Shown piece after piece: positions 18,480-26,570 of a stretch of 64,000 nt of DNA. The stretch comes from Pedobacter planticolens. Its GTDB lineage: Bacteria; Bacteroidota; Bacteroidia; Sphingobacteriales; Sphingobacteriaceae. The DNA lies in NCBI RefSeq assembly GCF_014172375.1, contig NZ_WNXD01000002.1, forward strand, positions 124,001-188,000, read 5' to 3'. Position 1 is the first letter of the stretch; every line of letters starts with the position of its first letter. The position numbers were made by a program, and so were the translations under genes. A model generated the notes under the pieces. It had not been told where the DNA came from, made no database searches, and saw only the letters and a list, made by a program, of their open reading frames with translations.

Positions 18480-18851
18480 TTAATTTTCGCTAATTACATC
18501 TTTAATACCCATACATAGTTCTTCCATCTTTTGATAAGAAGTAAAAGAGTTCTTTTGCTTCTTCACATCGATAACAATATAACCTGGTTCCGCTTTTAAA
18601 TAAAACCGAGTGCTATCTGTTAGTACAACTTCCGAATTCAATTTACTTTTTTCAGTAGGGAAAAGATGATCATCTTTTAAAGTGCTTTCAATGTATGCTA
18701 TTACTTTTGCGGTTTTCCTTTCGGGATAAGAAGCTTCAAAATTGTATGCCGCTTCTGTTTTTCTAACGCTAATAGATTGGTTAGATCCATTATAATTACA
18801 TGCTGCTAGCATAGCGCAAATAAGTGCGATTAAATAAAGTTTATTTTTCAT
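18480..18851 (-). CDS. Small lipoprotein of unknown function
   Basis: A 123-residue lipoprotein with lipobox MLAAC and the mature Cys at residue 18. The mature part is soluble and charged, with FEASYPERKTAKVIAYIESTL, a central RFYLKAEPGYIVIDVKKQ strand pair and a C-terminal helix. I recognise no family. It starts 17 bases after the TonB receptor stop on the same strand, so the two are almost certainly one operon, and it may be a periplasmic or surface partner of that receptor. That role is inferred from position only. Confidence 0.7.
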   Translation of the reverse strand: MKNKLYLIALICAMLAACNYNGSNQSISVRKTEAAYNFEASYPERKTAKVIAYIESTLKDDHLFPTEKSKLNSEVVLTDSTRFYLKAEPGYIVIDVKKQKNSFTSYQKMEELCMGIKDVISEN

Positions 18852-18868
18852 GTTGTTGTTTTTTAAAG

Positions 18869-21319
18869 TTAATTACTTCCTGCCCTACCTTTAATATCAT
18901 CTGTTGCTGTGTTTCTATTTCTTGCAGATTTCACATTCTGATTTCCAAAAGCATAATTAACTGTAAACGCAGCTCTTCTACTTAAATAGTGATTAACAAC
19001 ATTTAAGTTCACGTTTTGATATTGCAATTTCCCTTCCCAATGGTTGGTTAAAAAGATATCATCCATGCTCAATCTAATTTTCAGTTTCTTATTCATCAGG
19101 CTTTTCTGAATACCAGCATTTACCGCATATTGCGTAATTGTAGTTTGCTCTACTCCACGTATGCTTGGCGAATTCAACCAAAAACTAACTTCCAATGAAA
19201 AGTTTTGAGGTAAAGTAAATGACTGATTAGTATTTAAATTATAAGCTACTTTATTAGCCGTATATTTTGCGCCTTCTAAATTGCCATCATCAAATTTCAA
19301 GAAAAACATACTTACGTTATTTTGCATTCTCCAAAACTTAGCCACCTTAACAGGGAAATATAAACTGGCAGAATAGGTTTGTGCTCTTCCTAAGTTTTTA
19401 CGAATTACATTAATAATTCTTGTCTCTTCATTTTGCTGACTAATTTGAGTAATCATATCTCTAGTATCAGCATAATTTAAAGAGAATGATACTTCTTTAT
19501 AGTTATACCCAACTTCAAAATTATAGGTGAACTGTGGTTTTAAGTACGGATTTCCTTCATCCAATGCATAAGGATCCATGTAAAAAACAAATGGATTTAA
19601 TTGCTGATAATTTGGACGATCTACTCTTCTACTGAAAGAGTAATTAATGCTATTGTCTTTATTTAAGGTTTGGTTTACAAAAAATGTTGGGAAGATAGAT
19701 AGATAATTTCTGTCCACTACTTTATTGCTCGTTACAGAATTACCATTAGAATGTGTGTATTCTGCTCTTAATCCTAATTGGATTTGCCATTTCTTCCATT
19801 CTTTAGCAAAGTTAGTATAGGCTGCATTAATGTTTTCTTTATAAATGAAGTTATTAGATTTTCCCACATCGTTTTGCCAAGCTCCACTTAAAAATTGTTC
19901 TGAAACTAACTCATTATGTGTAACTACATAACTACTTTTTAAACCTGCTTCTACTTTTATTGTTTTGTTTACTGCCCAGGTAAAATCAGATTTTGCAGCT
20001 ACAACATCTATTTGAGCGTCAGTAAAGTTTCTTAAATCAGTGGTTTTGGTTAAAGACCCTGCGTTGTCTACATATTTCGCATTAAAATTATCATTCTTTT
20101 CATTACTAAAACCAGAGTAATCCGCATCGAAAGTTAAGTTTGTTCCTTCTTTATTAAAATCATGTTTTAGGTTAAAGTTTGCGGTAACATTTCCTACTGG
20201 AGAATTTGAAAGTGCCAATTGATTAACCGAATTAGTAGTTGCAACATTGTTTTGCATTTCATTAATATGTGTTTGACTAACATTATCCAGCTTGGTATTT
20301 ATCGTATTTGCATCAACCATTACGCCAATAACTGTTTTATCAGACAGGTAATAATCTGCACCCAATTTACCCATGTAAGCAACACCTTTTGTATTTCTTA
20401 AAAAATTCTGATTAAAAGAACTTGCCAAACTACTGGTTAAAGTATTACGAAGTACGTTTGTTGTATTATAAGCTACTTTTCTATTAAAAGCACCTGTTCC
20501 AAAAACATTCCATTTGTTTACCCTATGGTTTAAAGTTAAACTCAAACCAACGCGATACATATCTTTCGGGAAATTAGGCATTACGCCTTGACCAGTATTT
20601 AATGATAAACTTCCGTTAGTACCAAAAGCCTTATTACGCTTTAGTTTAATATTTATAATTCCTGCTGCACCAGCAGCATCGTATTTTGAAGACGGATTGG
20701 TAATCAATTCTATCGTTGCAATTTGATCGCTACTCATATTGCTCAGCAAAGTAGTTACATCTGCACCAGATAAAAAGTTGGTTTTACCATCAATCATAAC
20801 CGTAATACCCGATTTATTATTCAATTTAATCTGGTCATTTTGACGATCAATTGTAACTCCTGGTGCTTTCTCTAAAAGTTCCAACGCACTATTGCCCGAT
20901 GAAACAATGCTACCTTCCACATTTAAAACCGTTTTATCTACTTTATGTTCTATATAAGGTTTTTTGCCTTGTATGGTAACTTCCTTTAGTTGTTTGGTTA
21001 AACTTTCTATTTTAATTGTCGGAAGTATTACATCTTGACTAACTACAAATTTTGCAGTTGTTGAATTTTTATATCCAACCATATTTATCAACAGTAGGTA
21101 ATCTCCAGTTTTAACATCTTCTAAAACAAAACCACCATCTAAATCTGCCGATGCACTTTTAACAAGCGCACTATCTGGCAAGCTTACTAGTTTAACAATG
21201 GCGTACGGTACGTTTTCGGCTTTCTCATTTGTTATTTTGCCAGAAACTTTATTTAATTTTTGGGCAAAAGAAGCCCCGCACACCAAAAGGCATGTAATTA
21301 ACACTAGTAAATTTTTCAT
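18869..21319 (-). CDS. TonB-dependent outer-membrane receptor (CarbopepD-regulatory type)
   Basis: An 816-residue outer-membrane beta-barrel. A signal peptide ends at GASFAQ. A carboxypeptidase-regulatory-like domain follows (VSGKITNEKAENVPYAIVKL, ~23-105). Then comes a plug domain (~115-230) with GNSALELLEKAPGVTIDRQ, ITVMIDGKTNFLSGADV and ATIELITNPSSKYDAAGAAG, and an outer-membrane beta-barrel of the OMP_b-brl_3 type to the C-terminus (YSFSRRVDRPNYQQLNPF; RRAAFTVNYAFG). The plug signature SKYDAAGAAGIINI is typical of Bacteroidota receptors that are not SusC-like. The ligand is unknown. The small lipoprotein is co-transcribed downstream. Confidence 0.92.
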   Translation of the reverse strand: MKNLLVLITCLLVCGASFAQKLNKVSGKITNEKAENVPYAIVKLVSLPDSALVKSASADLDGGFVLEDVKTGDYLLLINMVGYKNSTTAKFVVSQDVILPTIKIESLTKQLKEVTIQGKKPYIEHKVDKTVLNVEGSIVSSGNSALELLEKAPGVTIDRQNDQIKLNNKSGITVMIDGKTNFLSGADVTTLLSNMSSDQIATIELITNPSSKYDAAGAAGIINIKLKRNKAFGTNGSLSLNTGQGVMPNFPKDMYRVGLSLTLNHRVNKWNVFGTGAFNRKVAYNTTNVLRNTLTSSLASSFNQNFLRNTKGVAYMGKLGADYYLSDKTVIGVMVDANTINTKLDNVSQTHINEMQNNVATTNSVNQLALSNSPVGNVTANFNLKHDFNKEGTNLTFDADYSGFSNEKNDNFNAKYVDNAGSLTKTTDLRNFTDAQIDVVAAKSDFTWAVNKTIKVEAGLKSSYVVTHNELVSEQFLSGAWQNDVGKSNNFIYKENINAAYTNFAKEWKKWQIQLGLRAEYTHSNGNSVTSNKVVDRNYLSIFPTFFVNQTLNKDNSINYSFSRRVDRPNYQQLNPFVFYMDPYALDEGNPYLKPQFTYNFEVGYNYKEVSFSLNYADTRDMITQISQQNEETRIINVIRKNLGRAQTYSASLYFPVKVAKFWRMQNNVSMFFLKFDDGNLEGAKYTANKVAYNLNTNQSFTLPQNFSLEVSFWLNSPSIRGVEQTTITQYAVNAGIQKSLMNKKLKIRLSMDDIFLTNHWEGKLQYQNVNLNVVNHYLSRRAAFTVNYAFGNQNVKSARNRNTATDDIKGRAGSN

Positions 21320-21348
21320 GATTTCTCTGTTGTTGAGTTTATCAAATA

Positions 21349-21396
21349 GAGCAAAGCGAATGTGGCATTTAAATAGAGTTTCTTCGCTTTGCTCTG
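21349..21396. repeat. Inverted repeat upstream of the TonB receptor
   Basis: A perfect 13-bp inverted repeat, AGAGCAAAGCGAA (21349-21361) and TTCGCTTTGCTCT (21384-21396), with a 22-base loop. It is followed by the 14-bp palindrome CCGATAGCTATCGG at 21400-21413. It lies between the pspC stop (21426) and the receptor start (21319), so it could end the padR-pspC transcript or regulate the receptor. No T run follows, so a pure terminator role is uncertain. Confidence 0.6.
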
Positions 21397-21425
21397 ACCC
21401 GATAGCTATCGGCTGATAAAATTAT

Positions 21426-23036
21426 TTAAGGTTGAGTTTCTTCTTGTGGTTTGTCCAATTCACTTTTACATTTTAAACCTTCTTCCGTCATTACCCATTC
21501 TCTGTATTCGCTATCTTTTTCATTATCTGTATTGCAAGAATAATAGTAGAATTGTAGGTAGTTGTAAATATTATCATTCAAAAATAGATGGGTGCCAACA
21601 GGTACTTTTAATGTAATATGTACTTCTTGGTTTCTCCAAATACTTTCTTTTTTCAAATCTAATCTCGGACTAAGCGTTAGTAATGAATCTGTTTGGGTGT
21701 ATTTATAATTAATGTTTTGCGCATTTTGTAGTGCAACTTGGAATGTTTTCCCTTGCGATTCGTAGGTTTGTACCATCGTAGTTTTACTGTTCTCGCTTTT
21801 TATAATTTCTATACGCACATTACGTGGAACTCTAAAAGGATGATCGTCAGAGTCATCAACAATGATCCGTCTTCCAAAATCCATTTCGTTAATGCGATAT
21901 GCTAAGCTATCATCTTTACTCAAAGCCATACTTTTATCTACATCAATTACATAGGTTGGATAAGTTTTTAACTCTATAGTTTGCACCAATTCTGCATGTT
22001 CTTGAAACTCTGATGAAATTTTAGCAGCATAATAAACTGTTGAAGAGACACCGATCAACCAGATAATTAATAAAGCAAAAGAAACTGTTTTATTAATTGC
22101 CATTCTATTAAAGGCAACTCTTACGGCAAATAAAACCAATGCCAACACCGGAATAAATAGGGTTACAAAAGCACCCAATACAATTTCACTTCTAAAACCT
22201 TGGTTTATGATAGATAAAGGAAAATAATCATACGCGTTCGAATCCCAGAAACCTAAAAATGCAGCTAAGCATATAATCAAACAAATCATCATACCAAAAC
22301 CGCAAACAATAAATGAGCCTGCAATAATTCTCATAATTACTTTGCCCGTACCGCTTAAAAATTTGCCTAAAACGTCAATCAATTCGGTAATAAAGTTCCC
22401 TGAACGTTTAACCATTGGCCCAAGGTGTGCATTAGCAGATTTCATGTTTTCTTTAAAAGCAGCAAGCTCTTCATCAAAACTTCTTTGATAACCATACAAA
22501 TTAGTTGCCTCACCTTTCATTGCCATTTTTTCTGATCTAGAAACCGCTCTTGGCATCGCAAACCATAAAATGAAATAAGCCAATATACCCGATCCGCCTA
22601 AAAATATCGACAAGAAAGCAATTAGTCTTACCCAACGGGCTTCTATATTTAAATAATGACCAACGCCTACGCAAACTCCAGCGATTACACCTTCATCTGT
22701 ATCGCGATACAGTTTTTTATTACCAATGTGGTTTGTATATGGATTTGCTTTTGGAGCTTCTTCTTCATCCTCTGTCTGAAAATCTTGAACACGACCCATT
22801 TGTGCAATTACGCTCTGCACATCGGCCAATTCAATAACTTGCTTTTGAGCAGCTTGTAAAATTTCCGAAAACATTTCGGCAATGCGATTTTCAATATCCG
22901 TTACGATTTCAAAATCATCAGCATCTTTAGCAAAATGTTGTTTAATCTCAATCAGGTAAGTCGTTAATATCTCGTAGGCATCCTCTTCAATGTGAATGAT
23001 GGAGTTACCAATATTTATTATAAGTGTCTTTTTCAT
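21426..23036 (-). CDS. PspC-domain membrane protein
   Basis: A 536-residue inner-membrane protein. Residues 1-60 are a Bacteroidota-specific head (TLIINIGNSIIHIEEDAYE; FEIVTDIENRIAEMFSEIL). Residues ~108-170 are a PspC domain (KKLYRDTDEGVIAGVCVGVG; VRLIAFLSIFLGGSGILAYF). Three further membrane helices lie at ~235-335 (IAGSFIVCGFGMMICLIICL; IVLGAFVTLFIPVLALVLFA; FALLIIWLIGVSSTVYYAA). The remaining ~200 residues form a periplasmic beta-rich domain like DUF2154-type envelope-stress domains. PspC proteins monitor membrane integrity. It follows the padR gene by 11 bases, so a PadR-controlled envelope-stress response is likely. Confidence 0.88.
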   Translation of the reverse strand: MKKTLIINIGNSIIHIEEDAYEILTTYLIEIKQHFAKDADDFEIVTDIENRIAEMFSEILQAAQKQVIELADVQSVIAQMGRVQDFQTEDEEEAPKANPYTNHIGNKKLYRDTDEGVIAGVCVGVGHYLNIEARWVRLIAFLSIFLGGSGILAYFILWFAMPRAVSRSEKMAMKGEATNLYGYQRSFDEELAAFKENMKSANAHLGPMVKRSGNFITELIDVLGKFLSGTGKVIMRIIAGSFIVCGFGMMICLIICLAAFLGFWDSNAYDYFPLSIINQGFRSEIVLGAFVTLFIPVLALVLFAVRVAFNRMAINKTVSFALLIIWLIGVSSTVYYAAKISSEFQEHAELVQTIELKTYPTYVIDVDKSMALSKDDSLAYRINEMDFGRRIIVDDSDDHPFRVPRNVRIEIIKSENSKTTMVQTYESQGKTFQVALQNAQNINYKYTQTDSLLTLSPRLDLKKESIWRNQEVHITLKVPVGTHLFLNDNIYNYLQFYYYSCNTDNEKDSEYREWVMTEEGLKCKSELDKPQEETQP

Positions 23037-23047
23037 GTTTGCTGTGT

Positions 23048-23401
23048 TTAATTTTGAGCGTCTGTTGGTTTAGTTGCACCATGCTGCGAAGTGGTAATGG
23101 CATAAGCCAATTCTTCCCAAGTGGTATCCAATTGTTTTAAAATCTGTTTGCCATCTTCGGTAAGCACATAATATTTACGTGGCGGACCAGATGTAGATTC
23201 AACCCAATTGTAACTCAACAATCCGTTGTTCTTTAAGCGGGTTAGTAAAGGATACAAAGTTCCTTCAACTACAAGTAGTTTTGCCTGCTTTAATTCGGCG
23301 ATAATATCTGAGGCGTAAATTTCTCCTCTCGATATAATTAAAAGCACACAATATTCAAGTATGCCTTTTCGCATTTGTGTTTGCGTATTTTCTGCTATCA
23401 T
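23048..23401 (-). CDS. PadR-family transcriptional regulator
   Basis: A 117-residue winged-helix regulator. The PadR core reads QMRKGILEYCVLLIISRGEIYASDIIAELKQAKLLVVEGTLYPLLTRLKNNGLL, followed by the wing SGPPRKYYVLTEDGKQIL. The C-terminal dimerisation helix is short (WEELAYAITT), as in the small PadR-s2 class. It heads a two-gene operon with pspC. A TATCTTTG promoter element ends only four bases before the ATG at 23401, so the mRNA may be leaderless, or translation may begin at the next Met (23374). A hyphenated dyad upstream is a candidate autoregulatory operator. Confidence 0.92.
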   Translation of the reverse strand: MIAENTQTQMRKGILEYCVLLIISRGEIYASDIIAELKQAKLLVVEGTLYPLLTRLKNNGLLSYNWVESTSGPPRKYYVLTEDGKQILKQLDTTWEELAYAITTSQHGATKPTDAQN

Positions 23402-23405
23402 AAAA

Positions 23406-23440
23406 CAAAGATATATGTTTCATATAGTATTATGCAATAC
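23406..23440 (-). promoter_or_regulatory. padR-pspC promoter and possible PadR operator
   Basis: On the minus strand TATCTTTG (23413-23406) matches the Bacteroidota -7 element TAnnTTTG. Just upstream is the hyphenated dyad GTATT-ATGC-AATAC (23427-23440), set in an AT-rich stretch with more TAGTA/TACTA half-sites. The position fits autoregulation by PadR; the operator assignment is inference. Confidence 0.45.
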
Positions 23441-23644
23441 ATAGTACTATAATTATTTTATAAAATGATATAAAATACTGATAATCAATATAATAATTTT
23501 TAATGCCTTCAACTAAAAATTTGTAATCACCGGCATAATCTATAGATTTTGATAAATTTAGTGTACAAACACCACCTTGATTTAGGCAATTATTTGTCGT
23601 AGAAATTGGGTTAAACTGACATAAAATAAGTTCTCCTGTACGCT

Positions 23645-23727
23645 CGTCATTCCCAACTTGATTGGGAATCGTAATGCAATAGGAGGCCTTTTTACGCATT
23701 ACGATTCCCGTTTTCACGGGAATGACG
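23645..23727. repeat. 83-bp palindromic intergenic element, copy 1
   Basis: Outer arms CGTCATTCCC and GGGAATGACG enclose inner arms GGGAATCGTAATGC and GCATTACGATTCCC. The left internal loop is AACTTGATT, the right one GTTTTCAC, and the apical loop is about 18 bases. Other copies are at 23918, 26454 (reversed) and 27917. Confidence 0.85.
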
Positions 23728-23917
23728 GTTTTGAGGAGACTAAAGAGTAAAATTCTGCATTGCTAAAGGTTAGGATGATAATCGTTCATAAAAAAAGAAC
23801 CGTGTATACTTCAACCTGTTTAAGAAATAGTACAACAGAATTATAATATGTCAGTCTGAGCGTAGTCGAAGACTCAATTCGATTATCTTAAATTTAAAAA
23901 AGGTTCTCCTCCATGCT

Positions 23918-24000
23918 CGTCATTCCCAACTCGATTGGGAATCGTAATGCAGTAGCAGGCCTTTTTACGCATTACGATTCCCGTTTTCACGGGAATGACG
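23918..24000. repeat. 83-bp palindromic intergenic element, copy 2
   Basis: Same orientation as copy 1 and nearly identical, with AACTCGATT in the left internal loop. The two copies lie about 190 bases apart in the same intergenic region. Confidence 0.85.
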
Positions 24001-24163
24001 CGTTTTATTGGAATGGCAATAAAGATTATGTTTCAGCTACGATCAGCAGGACAAAACCATCAAACTACACTAAGAAAAATAAAATTTTTCAACAATTTAA
24101 TAGCTTCTTAATCATTGGCTTAAGTTTTGTAATAAGAAAAATATCCTATCAAAACATCATCCT

Positions 24164-24325
24164 ATGATTATCAAATTACACCTACCAATTATCCATTATG
24201 CTAGGCATAAAGTGGTGAAAGTAGTCAGCCCATTAACACTAAAGGAAAGAGTTAGAACAGACCGTTTGGTAATGGTTCTGTTATACGTGATGGGAATTAT
24301 TGGCGCTGTACTTTTTACTAATTAA
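24164..24325 (+). CDS. Possible small membrane protein, 53 residues
   Basis: An open frame starting ATG ATT ATC. It has a basic amphipathic N-terminal half (MIIKLHLPIIHYARHKVV, LTLKERVRTDR) followed by one hydrophobic segment VMVLLYVMGIIGAVLF and a short tail. This positive-inside, single-helix design is typical of genuine small membrane proteins. It ends nine bases before the convergent 24335-25477 gene. There is no clear ribosome-binding site, and I recognise no family, so it remains a candidate only. Confidence 0.4.
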   Translation: MIIKLHLPIIHYARHKVVKVVSPLTLKERVRTDRLVMVLLYVMGIIGAVLFTN

Positions 24326-24334
24326 ATAGAAATT

Positions 24335-25477
24335 TTATAGCAATAGCGTATCAATTCGGTGAGCTTGCACCATATTTAAAGTGGGCGACCAGTTATAAAC
24401 GGTAAAGTGTCCATCTTGTGAAGCCACCAAAGCTTGTGCATTTCTTTGATCAAATACGAATTGAGCAGCAGAAAGATGTCGAGTTCCTCCAATTTTTGCG
24501 GGATGAACAACCACCGCATCACCACCATTAATCGGTTCAGAAAAAGATAATTCCTGAATATGTCCGCTACTATTTGATCTGCCAGTTTTAGCACCAAATG
24601 CCAACAATTGATATTGATCCGTAATAATAGTTACGCCGTCAATTGCTGTTAATCCAGCTAAATGATCTACTTCTCTCTTTAACGCACTTTGCCAAAATAT
24701 CTCACTCGCATCAGGTCTATCTTTATGCACTAAATCTGCCAAACCTTTAAAAGATGGGTTTAATGCATAACTAATAGGTTGAATTACCGAACACTCCCAG
24801 TCTTTTGTATCTTGAGGAACAACCAATAGCGCCCCTCCTCGCCCATGCGCCCGCATAGAAACTGCTAATTGAATTAAAATATTTGCAGAGTCATTCCAAT
24901 AAGAATGTGCAGTTAAATCTAATAACGACATCAACATAGAAGGACAATCTGGGCTAGCCACACTTTTGTCTTCTACAATTTTAATCTGGTCGCCTTTTAA
25001 TACTGCTACGTTGGTGTATTTGCCGAAGCCGTAAATTCTACGGTGTTTAATTACCAGTAGCGCTGGCTCCGAAACATCCACCACAAAACAATAGTTTGGA
25101 ATATTTAAGGTAGTGCCCCAAATATGTAGGTTATACCCATCGTGCCATACACCAATATGAATACCACCACGCTCTACGCCTGGTGCCAATTTGGTTAATA
25201 CATTTGGGTTTAAGGGTAATTTCTGATTAAAAAGTAAGGGTTTCCCTGCTTGTTCTGGTGGTAAAAAAGCAATAGATATTTTTGGAGAATGACCTTCTTC
25301 TTTGCGCAAGCTCGACCAAAAAGCAGCATCTAATATGGCTTCAATTACACGTGCAGGCGGCTGTGGGGCTAAATCTTGTTCGCCTTTGGCATTAGCTTCT
25401 GCTAAGTGTTTTGCAAAATGCAATTCTATTTTAGAAGCAACTAATTTAGCCGCTTGGTATGTTGCTCTATTTACCAT
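24335..25477 (-). CDS. Probable diadenylate cyclase-like protein (DAC/DisA_N domain with N-terminal sensor)
   Basis: A 380-residue soluble protein. Residues ~1-190 form an alpha/beta domain of the kind described as a sensor fused to DAC domains (the DACNV type, from memory of that family). Residues ~200-345 look like a DisA_N/DAC domain, which makes cyclic di-AMP from two ATP. Visible pieces are RGGALLVVP, LAGLTAIDGVTIITDQYQLLAFGAK with D280-G281-V282 at the DGA motif, and GGTRHLSAAQFVF with R333-H334-L335 at the RHR motif. DGA and RHR are thus changed to DGV and RHL. It is a single gene facing away from pirin. Confidence in the DAC fold is good; activity is less sure. Confidence 0.7.
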   Translation of the reverse strand: MVNRATYQAAKLVASKIELHFAKHLAEANAKGEQDLAPQPPARVIEAILDAAFWSSLRKEEGHSPKISIAFLPPEQAGKPLLFNQKLPLNPNVLTKLAPGVERGGIHIGVWHDGYNLHIWGTTLNIPNYCFVVDVSEPALLVIKHRRIYGFGKYTNVAVLKGDQIKIVEDKSVASPDCPSMLMSLLDLTAHSYWNDSANILIQLAVSMRAHGRGGALLVVPQDTKDWECSVIQPISYALNPSFKGLADLVHKDRPDASEIFWQSALKREVDHLAGLTAIDGVTIITDQYQLLAFGAKTGRSNSSGHIQELSFSEPINGGDAVVVHPAKIGGTRHLSAAQFVFDQRNAQALVASQDGHFTVYNWSPTLNMVQAHRIDTLLL

Positions 25478-25575
25478 TTCACTAAGTTATGTTTTTCGGT
25501 TTGCTTTTTAAGTTTTGTAGCTACTGTTTACATTTCATCGACTTTTTATTTTTTACCATATAGATTATTTCTTTT

Positions 25576-25644
25576 ACCACAATAGGTACATAGAAAACAC
25601 AGACTTTAATTCGCTTAACTATGTGTGCTATGTACCTATGTGGT
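25576..25644. repeat. Intergenic palindrome between divergent genes
   Basis: Arms ACCACAATAGGTACATAG and CTATGTACCTATGTGGT flank an inner ACACAG/CTATGTG region. It resembles the ACCACAGAT elements in its ends but has a different stem. It lies between the DAC-like gene and pirin. Confidence 0.6.
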
Positions 25645-25690
25645 TTAAGATTTCTTATCCTACATCAATATCTAATAACAGCTATGAGCT

Positions 25691-25698
25691 TATCTTTG
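25691..25698 (+). promoter_or_regulatory. Candidate -7 promoter element for the pirin gene
   Basis: TATCTTTG matches the Bacteroidota consensus TAnnTTTG and ends 21 bases before the pirin ATG at 25720. No clear -33 TTTG element is visible at the usual distance. Confidence 0.4.
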
Positions 25699-25719
25699 TA
25701 TCAATAAATTATAACAGTT

Positions 25720-26436
25720 ATGGCACAAACAGTAGTACACAAAGCTAACACCCGAGGGGTGGCAGATCATGGTTGGTTAAAAAGTTATCAGAGTTTCAGC
25801 TTCGCTGGATATTACAATCCGGAACGCATTAATTTTGGTGCGTTAAGAGTTCTTAATGATGATATTGTAACTGGTGGAAAGGGCTTTGGAGAACATCCTC
25901 ATGATAATATGGAGATTATTTCTATCCCGTTGGAAGGAGAATTACAACATAAAGATAGCATGGGAAACACGGCAACTATTAAAGCTGGAGAAATACAAGT
26001 GATGAGTGCTGGAACAGGAATTTATCATTCTGAATACAACCCTGATGCAACAAAACCTGCTAAGTTTTTACAAATTTGGTTGTTCCCCAACAAAAGAAAT
26101 GTAACACCACGATACGATCAGATTGAAGTAAACACTGCCAATAAACAAAATGAGTTTGTGCAGATTTTATCGCCAAATAAAGACGATGCAGGGGTATGGA
26201 TTTATCAAGATGCTTGGTTTAATTTAGCCAATTTTGATGCTAACACGACTAAAACTTATTCGTTTCATAAAGAAGGAAATGGTTTATATGTTTTTGTACT
26301 AAAAGGAAAAGTAGAAGTAAACGGTGAGGCTTTAGATACCAGAGATGGCTTTGGTATTTGGGATACGAATTCGGTTGAAATAAAAGCAATAGCTGATGCA
26401 GAGTTTTTGTTAATGGAAGTTCCGATGGAATTTTAA
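25720..26436 (+). CDS. Pirin-family protein (YhhW-like bicupin)
   Basis: A 238-residue cytoplasmic bicupin of the YhhW type. Some members have quercetin 2,3-dioxygenase activity; others are redox sensors. The N-terminal cupin carries the metal site in GFGEHPHDNMEIISIPLEGELQHKDSMGN, with two His close together and later His and Glu residues as ligands. The typical first motif WLKSYQSFSFAGYYNPERINFGALRVLNDD is present. The C-terminal cupin lacks metal ligands, as expected. It is monocistronic, and a palindromic element follows its stop. Identity is firm; the physiological substrate is not known. Confidence 0.93.
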   Translation: MAQTVVHKANTRGVADHGWLKSYQSFSFAGYYNPERINFGALRVLNDDIVTGGKGFGEHPHDNMEIISIPLEGELQHKDSMGNTATIKAGEIQVMSAGTGIYHSEYNPDATKPAKFLQIWLFPNKRNVTPRYDQIEVNTANKQNEFVQILSPNKDDAGVWIYQDAWFNLANFDANTTKTYSFHKEGNGLYVFVLKGKVEVNGEALDTRDGFGIWDTNSVEIKAIADAEFLLMEVPMEF

Positions 26437-26453
26437 TAAATACTTACCACGCT

Positions 26454-26535
26454 CGTCATTCCCGTGAAAACGGGAATCGTAATGCACTAAAAACCTACTA
26501 TCGCATTAGGATTCCCAATCAAGTTGGGAATGACG
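26454..26535. repeat. 82-bp palindromic intergenic element, copy 3 (reversed)
   Basis: The same element as at 23645 and 23918 but in the opposite orientation: GTGAAAAC is in the left internal loop and AATCAAGTT in the right. With copy 4 at 27917 it forms an inverted pair around 26.5-27.9 kb. Confidence 0.85.
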
Positions 26536-26570
26536 GGCTAAAGGTTTATAACTAATTTAATTAAACAGAA

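Larger units (their letters stand above)
23402..24163. other. Non-coding, repeat-rich intergenic region
   Basis: This 762-base stretch lies between padR and the next gene candidate. It holds the padR promoter, two direct copies of the 83-bp palindromic element (23645-23727 and 23918-24000) and a single half-element TGTCAGTCTGAGCG...TCGAAGAC at 23849-23873. Short open frames on both strands run through the palindromes and are not convincing genes. Confidence 0.7.

Noticed and set aside
23430..24167. Open frames of 84-95 codons on both strands through the palindromic elements
   Set aside because: Their codons come from the 83-bp repeats and from AT-rich filler; translations have no domain or signal pattern.
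24376..24597. 73-codon leftward frame
   Set aside because: It lies inside the DAC-like gene in another frame; the main frame carries the family motifs.
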